Shown here piece by piece: positions 42,407-53,047 of a stretch of DNA of 64,000 bases. The stretch comes from Telopea speciosissima (Eukaryota > Streptophyta > Magnoliopsida > Proteales > Proteaceae), in NCBI RefSeq assembly GCF_018873765.1, contig NC_057916.1:52144540-52208539 (forward strand), written 5' to 3'. A program made the position numbers and the translations under genes. The notes below the pieces were generated by a model, which saw only the letters and a program-made list of their open reading frames with translations, was not told the DNA's origin and did not search any database. The stretch's first letter is position 1; each line of letters opens with the position of its first letter.

Positions 42407-43082
42407 CGAGCCCCCTACTCCCTTGGGCGTTCTACGCCCAGGGGAGTTGAATCGATTTTGAATTCTCTGGCGTCTGCTCTTGCGCGTGCAAACATGACGT
42501 TTTGATAGCTGGATGTGACTTGACGTTCCAGTCGTCGGCTGACGTGTGGCTTAGGTCATAATGGCACCTCGATCCGAACCCTCGTCATTTCGACTTGGCG
42601 ACGTTTGATGTCCCACACGCTGCTGGCCACGTGGCCGTAGGTATTATGAGGTCTAGGCTTGATCTACGGCCGCTTGATCTCTGTCGCGGCGAGGTGCCCA
42701 TTGGTGGTGGGACACGTGTTGGGAGTCTTTATGACGCCTCGGGTATGCCCAACGTTGTTCATCCTCGGCCCTTCGATGGCTTTTGCCCTTGACCGTTGGA
42801 TCTGGATGGTTCTTCTTCATCTCTTGGCCTATAAATTAGGGCTTTCTGCCCCATTGCACTTCTTACTGCTACTTTGCGATTTTTAGACTTTTGTTTTCTC
42901 TTGTCTTCTTGCTGCTGCTCCTTACTCTAGTGCCCTGACATTTTCATCGGTCATTTGCCAGCGCCTTTAGCGAATCCTGTTCTGGTGCGCTCGTGCTGCT
43001 CGCCCTGTCTAAGCTTCGTCCTTCGTGCACGAACTTCATCTTTCCTCTCGCAAACTTTCTAGCCAGTAAGCTTTATGCAACC
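42407..43082 (+). promoter_or_regulatory. Promoter and leader of the antisense gene (Tat copy 2)
   Basis: A TATA box, CTATAAATTAGGGCTTT, covers 42829-42845. Upstream lie GCCACGTGGCC (42623-42634), a CCCATTGG box (42696-42703) and ACACGTGT (42713-42720). The leader from the TATA box to the ATG is 253 bp, like copy 1. Confidence 0.65.
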
Positions 43083-45280
43083 ATGTTTTCTTCTTCTTCT
43101 CAGGCAGAGCCTGACAGGGTCTCCGACAAAGTTGCTGGCATGAGTGGGGGTTTTGACCCCGAGGTCAGTTCTGAGAGGACCCAGGAAGAGCGGTCTACGC
43201 TCTTCGGGTCAAAGAAATTCAGTCACTGCCAAATATGGCCATTTGGCCCGTTCTTCGTCCACTCACCCTAGTTTGGGCACTCTGACCCTTGCTGTAGCCA
43301 TGGAGGAGTGAACTGCTGAGGGCAGTGAGGCTCACGACGAGGAGGAAGTAGAGGGTTCCACCTCTGAGGCCTCTGAGGAGGGCACCACAGGGGTGGAGAC
43401 CTATGAGAGCACTCTGATCGAGCGCTCTCTGATTGCTCTAAGGGACCATTACGGGTTCCCCAAGGAGGTGCACACCTGGGTGCCAACCCCAGAGGAGAGG
43501 GCGAATACTTTACGCCCTGGGATAGTGTGTCTATATGAGGTCGCATTCCAGAGCGGCCTCCGTTTGCCCATTCACCAATTCGTGGTGGATGTCCTTCGCC
43601 ACTACACCCTTTCTCCGGGTAAGCTAGTAGCGAACTCCTGGATGCAGCTCTTTGGCTTCTACATGTTCTTCGCCCAGCTTGATCGCAGGCCGTCATGGCC
43701 CTCTTTGCTTTTTTCTTTATGTTGAAGAAGACTACGGACAAGTGGTTCTACTTGGCCTTGAGCGGCATGAGGGGGTCGTTGAAGGCCGTGCACTTCATAA
43801 GCCACATGCCCCAGTCTGCGAAGAAATGGAAGGATCACTTCTTCTATGCGAGCATTCCTGGCGACCCCTTTAAGGCAGAGTGGGAGAAGGTCCGGTTGAG
43901 GATCATGAATGCCGTACCCATGCTGAGCCAGTACGACCAGGATTCTCTCAGCTTGTGCATGCAGGGCAAGGCCTTCAACGTGCACAAGTTGAAGAACGAG
44001 GATCTGTTGGTCAAGCACGGGCTGAGCTCTGCTCGGGGTGAGTGTCCTTGCCTTTAGTTTTAATTTTTCTTTCCTTATACGCTTTCACGAGCCGATCTCC
44101 TAACTTGTGTTTTCTTTGTTTTCCAGTGAACTTCAAGGTAAACCCGAGGTCGCTCCGCTCCAGTGCGGCGGAGGACAAGAAGAAGGTGCTTGTGCTACAA
44201 GCCCAGCGCATCCAAGGGATTGTTATTGGGGGGTCTACCAAAGCCCCTTCGAAGGGGAAGGATGTGCTCCCCTCAACTCTGCCACCGAAGGTCCCGTCGA
44301 AGGATAAGAGGCCTCAGGACGATGTGGTTGACCTCGAGTCGCCCGTCAGGAGGACTGCCCTGGAGAAGGGCGCTACTGAGAAAGCCCCCCTGGACACTAC
44401 CCAGGGGGTGCTGATGGAAGCTCGACCCAGGCCCCTGGGAAGGGGAGACGCCGGCTCAACTTCAGGTGGAACATCTTCGAAGGTGGCCCACCCCTAGGTG
44501 GCTAGGGAAATGATGGACTATGGCCTCCCCCTGGACCTAACCGCTGTCCGCGAACTCTCGTACGATGAGCTGGTGAACTCGTTTGCCACGGACTTCACCA
44601 AGGTAACTTTCGATTCTCATTGCGCCTTTTTCATTCTTTCTGTAATTCAGGCATTTTCTGACATGATGCTATCTTTTCAGGTCGCCCATAAGGCGAGCGA
44701 GATCAGGCAGCGAATGGAGGCCCTCGTCAAAGTGTACGAGGAAGAGAAGAAGAAGAGGAAGGTCATGGAGGAGCAGGCTCTGGACGCCGGGACGAGGATC
44801 TCGGAGCTTGAGTCCAAGGCCAAAGACCAAAAGGAGAACGTCAAGATCTTGACGGAGCGCAAGGACGAGCTGGAGTAGGAACTCGCCTTAGAGAAGAGGA
44901 AGGTCGTGGCCTTTCAGAAGGACGTGGTTGACCTGAAGGCCAATGAGGTGAGAGCCATTGAGCGGGCGATCAAGGCGTTCAAGGTCTCAAAGGAGTTGCA
45001 TACTTTCATCAGTGAGAGAGTCGAGGAGGGCTATAAGGTGGGCGTGGGCGACACCGTTCGCTTCATCCTCCAGGGGAACCCTGCCTACGACTTCTCCAAC
45101 TTCAAGTATTATGCTCCTCCTATGCCAGAGTCTCCTAGCCCTACTGACGTGGCATCTCCTGCCCTCGAGGATCCTGCAGCTCCAAGCGACCTTCCTGTCC
45201 TGGCTGATCCTCCAGCTCTCAATCTAGCTCTCCTGGCCGACGTGGCCGTTGCTTCAGACCCTCCGCCAGCCCAAAGTTGA
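43083..45280 (+). pseudogene. Antisense spliced gene, Transposase_28-like (Tat copy 2)
   Basis: ATG at 43083 (MFSSSSQAEPDR). Exon 1 runs to 44037 with MSGGFDPEVSSERTQEE, HYGFPKEVHTWVPTPEE, CLYEVAFQSGLRLPIHQF, LVANSWMQLFGFYMFF and HMPQSAKKWKDHFF. Intron 1 is 44038-44126 (GTGAGT...TTCCAG). Exon 2 runs to 44602, intron 2 is 44603-44680 (GTAACT...TTTCAG), and exon 3 ends with TGA at 45278-45280. The C-terminal third (44690-45000) is a charged coiled coil (MEALVKVYEEEKKKRK), followed by a Pro-rich tail. Damage: a frameshift between 43271 and 43393, a one-base loss near 43700, and TAG stops at 44495 and 44876 that would be CAG. I recall this as plant family PF04195. Grande-type maize elements also have an antisense gene here. 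Its role is unknown. Confidence 0.8.
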
Positions 45281-45472
45281 AGACTATGTACTTTTTTTTT
45301 TTGGTACTGGCTATCCTTTTTCTCTTTTTTTTTTTTTTTTTTTAAATGTAAATATCAGCCCTTCATTAATGAAGAATATTTTCCCCAATACTTGAGCACT
45401 TTTCTTTATTTCTCGAACTCTGTAGATCGCTTTCCTTAGAGGACAAACTTGTCGCTAGTCCCCAATGTTTCA
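45281..45472 (+). terminator. 3' UTR of the antisense gene
   Basis: T-rich runs (45290-45342) are followed by CATTAATGAAGAATATTTTC. A similar block is on the minus strand of copy 1 near 5150. I infer a 3' untranslated region; no defined poly(A) signal was found. Confidence 0.4.
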
Positions 45473-45755
45473 GTGCCGACCTTAGAGGTCGGTCTTTAGG
45501 CCAGCCACATGAACTGGTCTTTCGTGCCAACCCTTGAGATTGGTCTTTGGTGCCGACCTTAGAGGTCGGGCTTTACACCAGTCTCAAGGACTGGTCTTTC
45601 ATGCAAACCCTTGAGGTTGGTCTTTAATGCTGACCTTAGAGGTCGGGCTTTATGCCAGTCCCATGGACTGGTCTTTTATGCCAACTCTTGAGGTCAGTCT
45701 TTTGTGCCGATCTTAGAGGTCGGTCTTTTGTGCCAACCCATTGGGCTGGTCTTTT
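45473..45755 (-). repeat. Array of 11 palindromic 26-bp units with A-B-C order (Tat copy 2)
   Basis: Three unit types alternate. A has arms CCGACC and GGTCGG, B has CCAGTC and GACTGG, C has CCAACC and GGTTGG. The order read along the plus strand is A B C A B C A B C A C. Spacers read TCTTT plus a few bases. The array lies between the 3' ends of pol and of the antisense gene, as in copy 1. Confidence 0.9.
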
Positions 45756-45834
45756 AGAGCTTCCATTCAATTGAAGAGGCATAGAATTGTAAATTCTATT
45801 CACATGAACTAAATTTCATTAACGCGAACAATTC

Positions 45835-47207
45835 TTATAGCGGTTTTACTGGTAAAATTTTTTCAAATTCTCTGAGTTCCAGGGTTACGGTATCTTGTTG
45901 CCTCCCGGGGTCTTCAAGCGGTATGTGCCTGGCCTTATCTGCATGGAGACCATGTAGGGTCCTTCCCATTTCGTGTCCAGCTTCCCTTGATGTTGAGGTT
46001 AGGAGGCGCTCACTTTGCACAGCACCAAGTCTCCAACCTTGAATACCCTTTCTTTTACTTTAGAGTTGTACTAGCGAGCCGTCCTTTATTGGTAGGCTAC
46101 GTTCCTTAGTAGAGCATCCTCTCTGATCTCGTCCAGGAAGTCTAGGTTGGCTCTCAACCCATCCTGGTATATCCTTTCGTTAAAGCTGAGGCTCCTTAAT
46201 GAGCCCGCTAGTATTTCCACTGGGGCCAGTGCTTCAGTCCCATAGGTCAGCCGAAATGGGCTCTCCCCCGTGGGCGTTCGAACTGTAGTTTGATAAGACC
46301 ATAAAACGCTTGGTAACTCGTCTACCCACCTTGCCTTTGCTTCAGTCAGCCTTCTTTTTATCCCAGCCAGTAGGGTATGGTTGGTGACCTCTGCTTGGCC
46401 ATTTGCCTGAGGGTAGGACACCGATTTCTCCATTTGTTGTCGCGTAATTCTTGCCAGTGGCTCTGCTTCTACCCACTTGGTGAAGTAATCCACCGCGACA
46501 ACGAGGTACTTTCTTCCTCCTGAGGCTGGGGTGAAGTTGCCCAATACGTCCATTCCCCACATAGCGAATGGAATGGGGCTAAGTACTGAGGCCAGCTCGG
46601 TGGCCGGTTGGCATGGAATGGATGCAAATTTTTGGCACTGCTCGCATGTTTTCACGTACTGGATGGCTTGCTTTTGCATGTTTGGCCAGTAGAAGCCTAG
46701 CTGAAGCACCTTGTACGCTAGATGGCGACCTCCCATGTGACTACCACATATCCCCTTGTGCACTTCTGCTAGAGTATATAGGGCACGACTTGGGGTTAGG
46801 CATCTCAATAAAGGGGAGGACACCGACCTTTTATATAGTTCTCCCTCCACCAGAGTGTATCTCGCTGTGTGTCCTCGCACCTTGCGTGCCTCGACCCTAT
46901 CCTCGGGCAAGATGTCGTCCCTTAGGTAGGCGACGATTGGGTCCATCCAACTTGGCTCCATCTCTATTGACACGACCTCTTTAACTTGGTGGGAGGGCTC
47001 GGCTAAATTTTTTATATACACCGAACCGTCCAAGCGAGCTAATGCCTCAGTGGAGAGGCGCGAGAGCACGTCAGCTTTTTCATTTTCGTTCCTTGATACT
47101 CTCTGCATCTCGAACACATAAAATGAGCTGACCAGCTCCTTGGCTATGGCAAGGTACGCCGCCATGTGGTCGTCCTTGGCCTCATAGTCCCTGTTTACTT
47201 GATTCAC
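45835..47207 (-). pseudogene. Integrase with core deletion, plus end of RNase H (Tat copy 2)
   Basis: The 373-codon ORF (46086-47207) first holds the end of RNase H (NQVNRDYEAKDDHMAAYL), then the H2C2 zinc region (HKGICGSHMGGRH ... KTCEQC) and the core with WGMDVLGNF (Asp) and PQANGQAE (Glu). Compared with copy 1, about 50 codons are missing between QMEK and YPQANG (junction near 46420). This removes the VIDNG block with the second catalytic Asp. The deletion keeps the frame, so the ORF looks intact but cannot be a working DDE enzyme. A stop at 46080-46086 separates the C-terminal domain, seen at 45835-46079. Confidence 0.88.
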
Positions 47208-47642
47208 GACCAGCTATGAATCGCCTCGTGCTGCTAATCTCTTGACTTGAATGGCCTTGGCTATTTTAAGGCCCGCTATCAGTGCCTCATATTCTGCTTC
47301 GTTATTGGATGCTGGGAATCCAAATCGGAGCGCGAACTGTATCTTGAAGCCTTCCGGGTTGGTCAAAATAAAGCCTGCTCCGCTACCTTCTGCGTTACTC
47401 GACCCATCCACGAATATGGTCCAATATGCTTCTGGACCAATCTCCTTTTCCATCTGGCCCTCTTGCTCTAGCTCGTTCTCACCCTGAGTGCATTCGACCA
47501 TGTAGTCAGCCAGGGCTTGGCCTTTTATGGTTGTCCTCAGCTTGTACTCGATTTGATACTCTCTCAGCTCTACTGCCCATGCTATTAGCCTTCCTGACAC
47601 ATTAGGCTTGTGGAGCACTTTCTTTAATGGCTGATCAGTCAT
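47208..47642 (-). pseudogene. RNase H, N-terminal part (Tat copy 2)
   Basis: The 142-codon ORF has IFVDGSSNAEGSGAGFIL (Asp) and NNEAEYEALIAGLK (Glu) and ends GDS before TAG. The TAG is followed directly by LVVNQVN in the same frame (next ORF), so it is a single in-frame stop. Copy 1 has TAG at the same codon (3153-3155). Confidence 0.88.
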
Positions 47643-48628
47643 GACTGATATTGGGGGTAGGCTTGGAAGTATGGTCTCAATTTCCTTACAGCCTTGACTA
47701 GCGCAAACGCGAGCTTCTCGATCCTTGGGTAGCTGCTCTCTACCTCTAGTAGCACGTGGCTGACTAAGTACACTGGCTCCTGTACCCCACTTTCTTCTTT
47801 TACCAGGGTAGCGCTCACTGCCACTGGCGACGTCACTAAGTACACCAACAACTCTCCTTTGGGGTCAGGTTGTGCCAACAGAGGTGGGTTGGCCAAGTAC
47901 TTCTTCAGATCCTCGAAGACTCTTTGACAGTCCTCGGTCCATGTAATGCCCTTCACTTCTTTTAAGCTGTTTAGGGTCTTGAAGAAGGGCAAACATTTGT
48001 CCCCAGATCGCAATACGAATCTGGCGAGTGTAGCTATTCTCCCATTCAGTCTCTGTACCTCGCAAACCGTCCTGGGGGGGCTCATCTCCTGGATGGCTTG
48101 TATCTTGGCTGGGTTAGCCTCAATCCCCCTTTGGGACACCATGTATCCAAGGAATTTTCTAGAGCTTACCCCGAAGGCGCACTTGGATGGGTTCAGCTTC
48201 ATTTGGTGAGCGCACAACACCTGGAACACCTCGTCAAGGTTGGCCAAGTGGTCCTCGGCTCGTATGCTTTTGACTAGCATATCATCCACGTACACCTCCA
48301 TATTCCTGCCGATCTGGGCCTTGAACATTTTGTTGACCATCCGCTGATAGGTCACCCCCACATTCTTTAAGCCGAAAGGCATAACCAAGTAGCAGAAGTT
48401 CTCCTGGTCTGAGCGAAACGTTGTGTACTTCTCGTCCCCTTCTTTCATCAGGATCGGGTTGTACCCCGAGTACACATCCATGAAACTTAACCTTTCATGT
48501 CTGGCGGTTGTGTCTATCAGGAGGTCTATTCTGGGGAGAGGGTACTTGTCCTTTGGGCAAGCCTTGTTGAGGTCGGTGTAGTCTACACACATCCTCCATT
48601 TTCCATTAGGCTTTGGCACCATCACCAC
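47639..48628 (-). pseudogene. Reverse transcriptase (Tat copy 2)
   Basis: A 329-codon open frame starts at MVMVPKPNGKWRMCVDYTDL and includes LSFMDVYSGYN, VMPFGLKNVG, VYVDDMLVKS (YVDD active site), FLGYMVSQRGIEANP and the connection domain with WTEDCQRVFEDLK. Active-site residues are all present. The upstream part (48629-48974) continues in the same polyprotein but has a TAG where the family has Trp (PTWLAN) and a TAG after KKLVQ. The latter TAG is at the same codon as in copy 1. Confidence 0.9.
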
Positions 48629-50095
48629 ATTGGCTAGCTATGTAGGGAACTGCTCCTCCCTAATAAAGCCTAAGGCTTTCAACCTTTCTATTTCTTCCTT
48701 CATTGCGGTCTGCAGCTCCGGGGCGAAGCTTCTTCTCTTCTATTGGACCAGTTTTTTAGCTGGGTCCACGTGCAGGGTGTGCTCTGCAATGTGGTGTGGG
48801 ATGCCTGGCATATCCGCGGTAGTCCAGGTAAACAAGTTAGCGTTCTTTAAGAGGAACGACGCGAGCTCTTTTGCCTCTTCCTCCTTTAGCAGGGCCTCCA
48901 TCTTCACGATCTTCGCGGGGTGTTGGTCATCAATCACGATCTCAACGAGCTCTTTGACTAGTTCGCCTTGTTGATAGCGCTGATCGTCCTCACGGTTGTC
49001 GATAACTTCTACTGCGAAGACTGTCCCCCTGCAGTTGCCCTTGATCTGCCTTAAAAAGGCAGCGTGGCATTCTTGAGCCTTTTTTTACTCGGTTCGGCAT
49101 TCCCCTATGCCGTTAGGGGTGGAGAACTTGACTTTTAGGTGCTTGGTGGAGACCACAATTCCCAGCTTGTTCAGGCTTGGCCTACCAAGGATAACATTGT
49201 AGGCAGTCACGACCTGAACGACCATAAAGTTTACCTTTATGGTTTTTTGACAGAGGGCGGTCCCCACTGTCATTAGGAGTTCCATCGGCCCCTCGATCGG
49301 GGCGGGTACTCCTGAGAACCCGTACAATGGCGTAAGGGTGTCAAAACCAAACCGAAACCGTTTACCAAAATCAAACCGAACTATTTAAACCGAAATCGAT
49401 AGACCGTTTAGTTAAATGGTCCGGTTATGGTTTTAGAAATGACATCGTTTATTTAATCGGTTTGGTTTGGTTTAGACCGATTAATCCAACTGTTTCAAAC
49501 CGTATAATCCAATTAAAACCGATTATAACCAAACCGTCTAACTGTTTAAAAACCTAACAACTTTTGTTTTTTGATAAACAAAAAATCAAAACCTAGCAAG
49601 TAGCAACTACTAAGTAGTCACGTTTCTTCATAAATGATTTCCTTTCTCAAAAAAAAAAAAAAACTAATAACTTAGTAAGTAATAAGTAATAACTATTAAC
49701 TAATAACTAGTATTAGTAAATAGAGTAGCAAATGTGTATAGAACCGTATAACCAAAACCGTGTAAAACCGTATAGAACCATTTAACCGAAGCCATTTAAA
49801 AACCGTTTAACTGAAACCATTTACTAAACGGTCTAGGTTTTGATTATCAGACTGTTTAGTTAAACGGTCTGGTTACGGTTTCTACCCTTAAGCAATCAAA
49901 ACCGAACTGAACTGAACTATTTAACCGAAATCGAATCGTTTAACACCCTTACAATGGCGCGGTCTCAGGCTTCAGCGTGCCAAGCTCGAACCCAAACTAC
50001 AAATAGGCATCATATGATAGCATGGCGACCGACGCCCCCGTGTCCACCAAGATCCTGTGCACGGGTCAGTTGGCCATGATTGCCTAAACCACGAC
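48629..50095 (-). pseudogene. Protease region split by an hAT-like element (Tat copy 2)
   Basis: The part nearer gag (49960-50095) has RILVDTGASVAML with the D-T-G motif. The part nearer RT (49085-49327) has GFSGVPAPIEGPMELLM, VNFMVVQVVTAYNVILGRP and FSTPNGIGE. Between them lies the 619-bp element at 49333-49951. The linker to RT (48629-49084) contains ELVEIVIDDQHPAKIVKMEA and the KKLVQ-TAG-KRR site. Broken. Confidence 0.8.
49333..49951. mobile_element. 619-bp hAT-like element in protease
   Basis: TIRs TAAGGGTGTCAAAACC and (inverted) TAAGGGTGTTAAACG are flanked by the exact 8-bp target duplication CAATGGCG at 49325-49332 and 49952-49959. The interior is a long series of AAACCG and CGGTTT motifs on both strands, with no coding sequence. 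Confidence 0.9.
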
Positions 50096-52212
50096 GACGT
50101 CGTCGTGTGGCCAGCTTATCCCCTCTATGTCTTCATCAAAGAACATGATCACTGGCTCAGTTCGTGCTCTCTTCTCGGGCACTTCCGCCACTGCAATGAA
50201 CCGCGCTTGTGCCTTCGCCTTTTGGGATGACTCCTGCCCCGGGCCTCCAAGGATACTGAGGATAGCTAGTACTGTGGAGGCATTTACCTTGGTGTCAGTC
50301 CTTCTGACCTCTCTGCGGTCATCTCGCCTATCTTCTCGGTGATCTCGATCGTCTCTTTCTCTAGGTCGATCATCCTTCTTGGGGTCGTCCCTTATGGCTT
50401 CGTGACCTCGGGAAATATCCTTTCCATCCCCCTTGACATAGCACCTCAGATGGCCCTTTTGAATCACGTCCTCGATCTCTCTCTCTTCAATTGCCTATAG
50501 CCCTCTGTGTCGTAGCCGACGTCCCTGTGGAACTTGGAGTATTTCTTCTTATTCCTGTCCTCGGGCTTTGAGAACATCGGCCTGGGCCACTGCAACAAGC
50601 TGCGATCGTAAACTTCCATCAGGATCTTAGTCCTGGAGGTGTTCATGGGTGTATAATCTGGGCTCTGACCCCGGTCTGAATACTAATCTGATCTCAGCTT
50701 CTTGGCTTCTTTCCTTGCTTCATTCTGGCTCACCCTTTTCTTTTCTACGACTTTGGGGTCGGCCGTCCTACGTGCCTTCATGATATCAAACATGTTGGCA
50801 TATTGGTAACACCGATCGAGTAGTTGGGGCATGGTGGTGACCAGGTCGAAGGCGAGCGACTTCACTAGGTAGTGGTTGGTTACCCCGTTGTGCAGGGCAT
50901 TGAAGGCCATGGCATCGTCCAGGTTCTTGATCTCCAGAGCCTCTCTGTTGAAGCGTGTGATGTAGTCCCTTATGGACTCATCGGGTCATTATTTCACCGC
51001 CAGTAGGTTGGCAGCGGTCTTCTTCTGTTTGACACTACTCTAGAAGCGACTCACAAATGCCTTGGCTAGCTCCGTGAAGCTTCTGATGGAGTTGGGCTTT
51101 AGTTTGGCGAACCAAAGTGCCACCAGTCCCTTTAGTGAGGTCGGGAAAGAACCACATGATACGATGTCAGATCCGCCATACACCGTCATCATCGCGTTGA
51201 AGTAGCTGATGTGATCGTTTGGGTTGCTCTTCTCGTCATAGGCCTCAGAGGTGAGAGGTTTGAAGCCTTGAGGAAGTTCAGCTCTCATGATCTCGGCGGT
51301 GAAGGGGTGCTGGCCAGGCCTGAAACTCTCCTCGAGGACGTTTCCCTTCTCCAGGGCCTCTAACTTGGTGTTGATTTCTCTGAGCTTACGGTCAAGCTCG
51401 CTCTCAACGACCTGGTTAGCTATGGGCTCAGCGCGTGCCCGACACACATTTAAGTCATGCCGAAGGTCTTGTCTGACTGATCTTTGCTGGCTGACCCATT
51501 CAGTTCGCAAGCCAGAGTCCTTGGTACGGCTCTGTTCAGTTCTACCATGGGTCCCCCAATGGGTAGACACTGATTGCTCTACCATGCGAGAAGGGTCGTT
51601 CGTCGTGGGTAGGTTTCCAGTGTGAACGATCACCGATGGGGGTGGATTCCTTCGGGATGGGTGAGACGACCCTACCCTGCTTCCGGTCCCTCGTGCCTCT
51701 TCTCTCGGGGGCCTCGGATCTTCTCTTACTGGTCTTGGGAGGACCGGTGCCGGGGGTAAGTTTGGTGGTGCAGCAGACGCAAGGTTGGCCGCTCTCACGG
51801 CCTACAGTTCTCTGACCACCTCTCTAAGGAACTTGTTCTGCTGAAGGACTTGTCGTTGCAGGTCATGTATTTGACCTACTATAGCCGGCGCATCTGGATT
51901 CAGGGTCACCAGGACGAATCCTTCTGGCAATGGAGGTGGGGGTGGTAGAGCCCTTGGGCTTTGGCTGGCTTGCCCCCCTTCTGAAACTGTACTCAGTCCA
52001 ACCGCTCTTGCTATCAATGGCTGGGACCCTGTCGTGCCTACTACGACCGCTGGTAACTGGGATCCGGTCGGTGCTGCAGCCGTTCATCGTAGGGTTTGCT
52101 TCCCAGCCTACCCTCCTCCTCGGGTGTTTCTCATCGCCCAGCGGACTGCTAGGTTTTCTATAGCCTGAGGGACCTTCGGGTTGTTGGGAACCACGTTCTG
52201 TTCACCTACCAT
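50084..52212 (-). pseudogene. gag (Tat copy 2)
   Basis: The start ATG at 52212 gives MVGEQNVVPNNPKVPQA. After a frameshift (near 52020) a Pro-rich N-terminal part follows (PPPPPLPEG, PAIVGQIHDLQRQVL), then at 51798-51040 the gag core with FNAMMTVYGGSDI, FPTSLKGLVALWF and SFTELAKAFVSRF. Next come MAFNALHNGVTNHY (50910) and an Arg/Asp-rich stretch (50464-50084). Gag forms the particle. The core frame is open for 252 codons, but stops flank it. Confidence 0.85.
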
Positions 52213-52261
52213 GATCTTTGGTGATATTGTAGAGTTTTGGAGGCTTTGCGATTGTCATTTT

Positions 52262-52279
52262 TTCCCAAACGATGCCAAT
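52262..52279 (-). promoter_or_regulatory. Primer binding site (Tat copy 2)
   Basis: The minus strand reads TTGGCATCGTTTGGGAAA just inside the 5' LTR. It resembles TGGCGCCGTTGCCGGGGA, a site known in plant Ty3 elements; it differs at several bases. Confidence 0.65.
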
Positions 52280-52280
52280 C

Positions 52281-52870
52281 TATTGCATCAGGAAATTGTA
52301 TCAGAGCGTCTTGTGCCTGCAAAATGAGATTAGCAGAGAGGACCGGGCTGTGCCGACGATTCCACTCCGATGCCTAAGTTAGAATCCTTGCAATAGATGA
52401 GAATAATGGAATTCAGATGATCGTAGAAGGATGTTACCTCCCTTATTTATGGTGGATGATGGGCAGACTCGTGCCCTAATAGGAAAGCTGGGTTATCAGA
52501 GTGGAGTGAGAGTGTTTAGGAGTGATTTCAGGGATAACGTTCATCCTATGATTCCCTTGGCGCCTGATTAGGCATCGTACGGGTGATAATCTCAGGCCAT
52601 GTTGGTTAGTGGCAAGTTTTGAGTTAGTTAGGTGAAGTATTGAGGTCGCCCCTTCATGGCACGGGCCAAGTCGTTGTCCTTTGGGTGGTGACATAGCGAC
52701 CTCCTGCGATGGCATGAGCCGCGCTCTCATACTGTGCCCCGCGATGTATGCCGTTCGGCTGTTCTTGCTCTTAGTGAGGTCGTTGGTTCGCGTATGGCCT
52801 TTGTGGCCCCAGCTTGTTCCTCGCTTACTCTTTAACTTGTTCTTGTAAGGAGAGATCTCTTGACCTATCA
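52281..52870 (-). repeat. 5' LTR (Tat copy 2)
   Basis: On the minus strand it begins TGATAGGTCAAG at 52870 and ends GCAATA at 52281. It matches 41822-42406 with scattered changes. No strong TATA was found. Confidence 0.9.
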
Positions 52871-53047
52871 AGGCACAAACCTCTAATTTATTTAAGATCA
52901 GGCCAGAGAGAACATGAATGTATGATGATGGACCAAACTCCTAAATCTTTCAAAAAAAAAGAAAAAATCAATCTCCTAAATCAACATGGCCTCTTGATGA
53001 AATACACAAGGCATTTGGATTTGGATTTTCATCCTATGTGGTGGAAC

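Larger units (their letters stand above)
41822..52870 (-). mobile_element. Tat-lineage Ty3/gypsy LTR retrotransposon, copy 2 (complete, inactive)
   Basis: Both LTRs are present (41822-42406 and 52281-52870), each flanked outside by GGGCA or AGGCA (41817-41821 and 52871-52875), a 5-bp target duplication with one change. From right to left it reads 5' LTR, PBS, gag, protease, RT, RNase H, integrase, hairpin array, antisense gene, purine tract, 3' LTR. An hAT-like element (49333-49951) sits inside protease. The two LTRs differ at roughly 20 or more positions in the first 330 bp by eye, so it is not a recent insertion. Stops, an integrase deletion and frameshifts show it is inactive. Confidence 0.93.

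Noticed and set aside
52289-52310. Met-tRNA-type PBS in plus orientation (ATTGTATCAGAGCG)
   Set aside because: It is inside both LTRs of copy 2 and in the wrong orientation for that element; the real PBS is at 52262-52279 on the minus strand.
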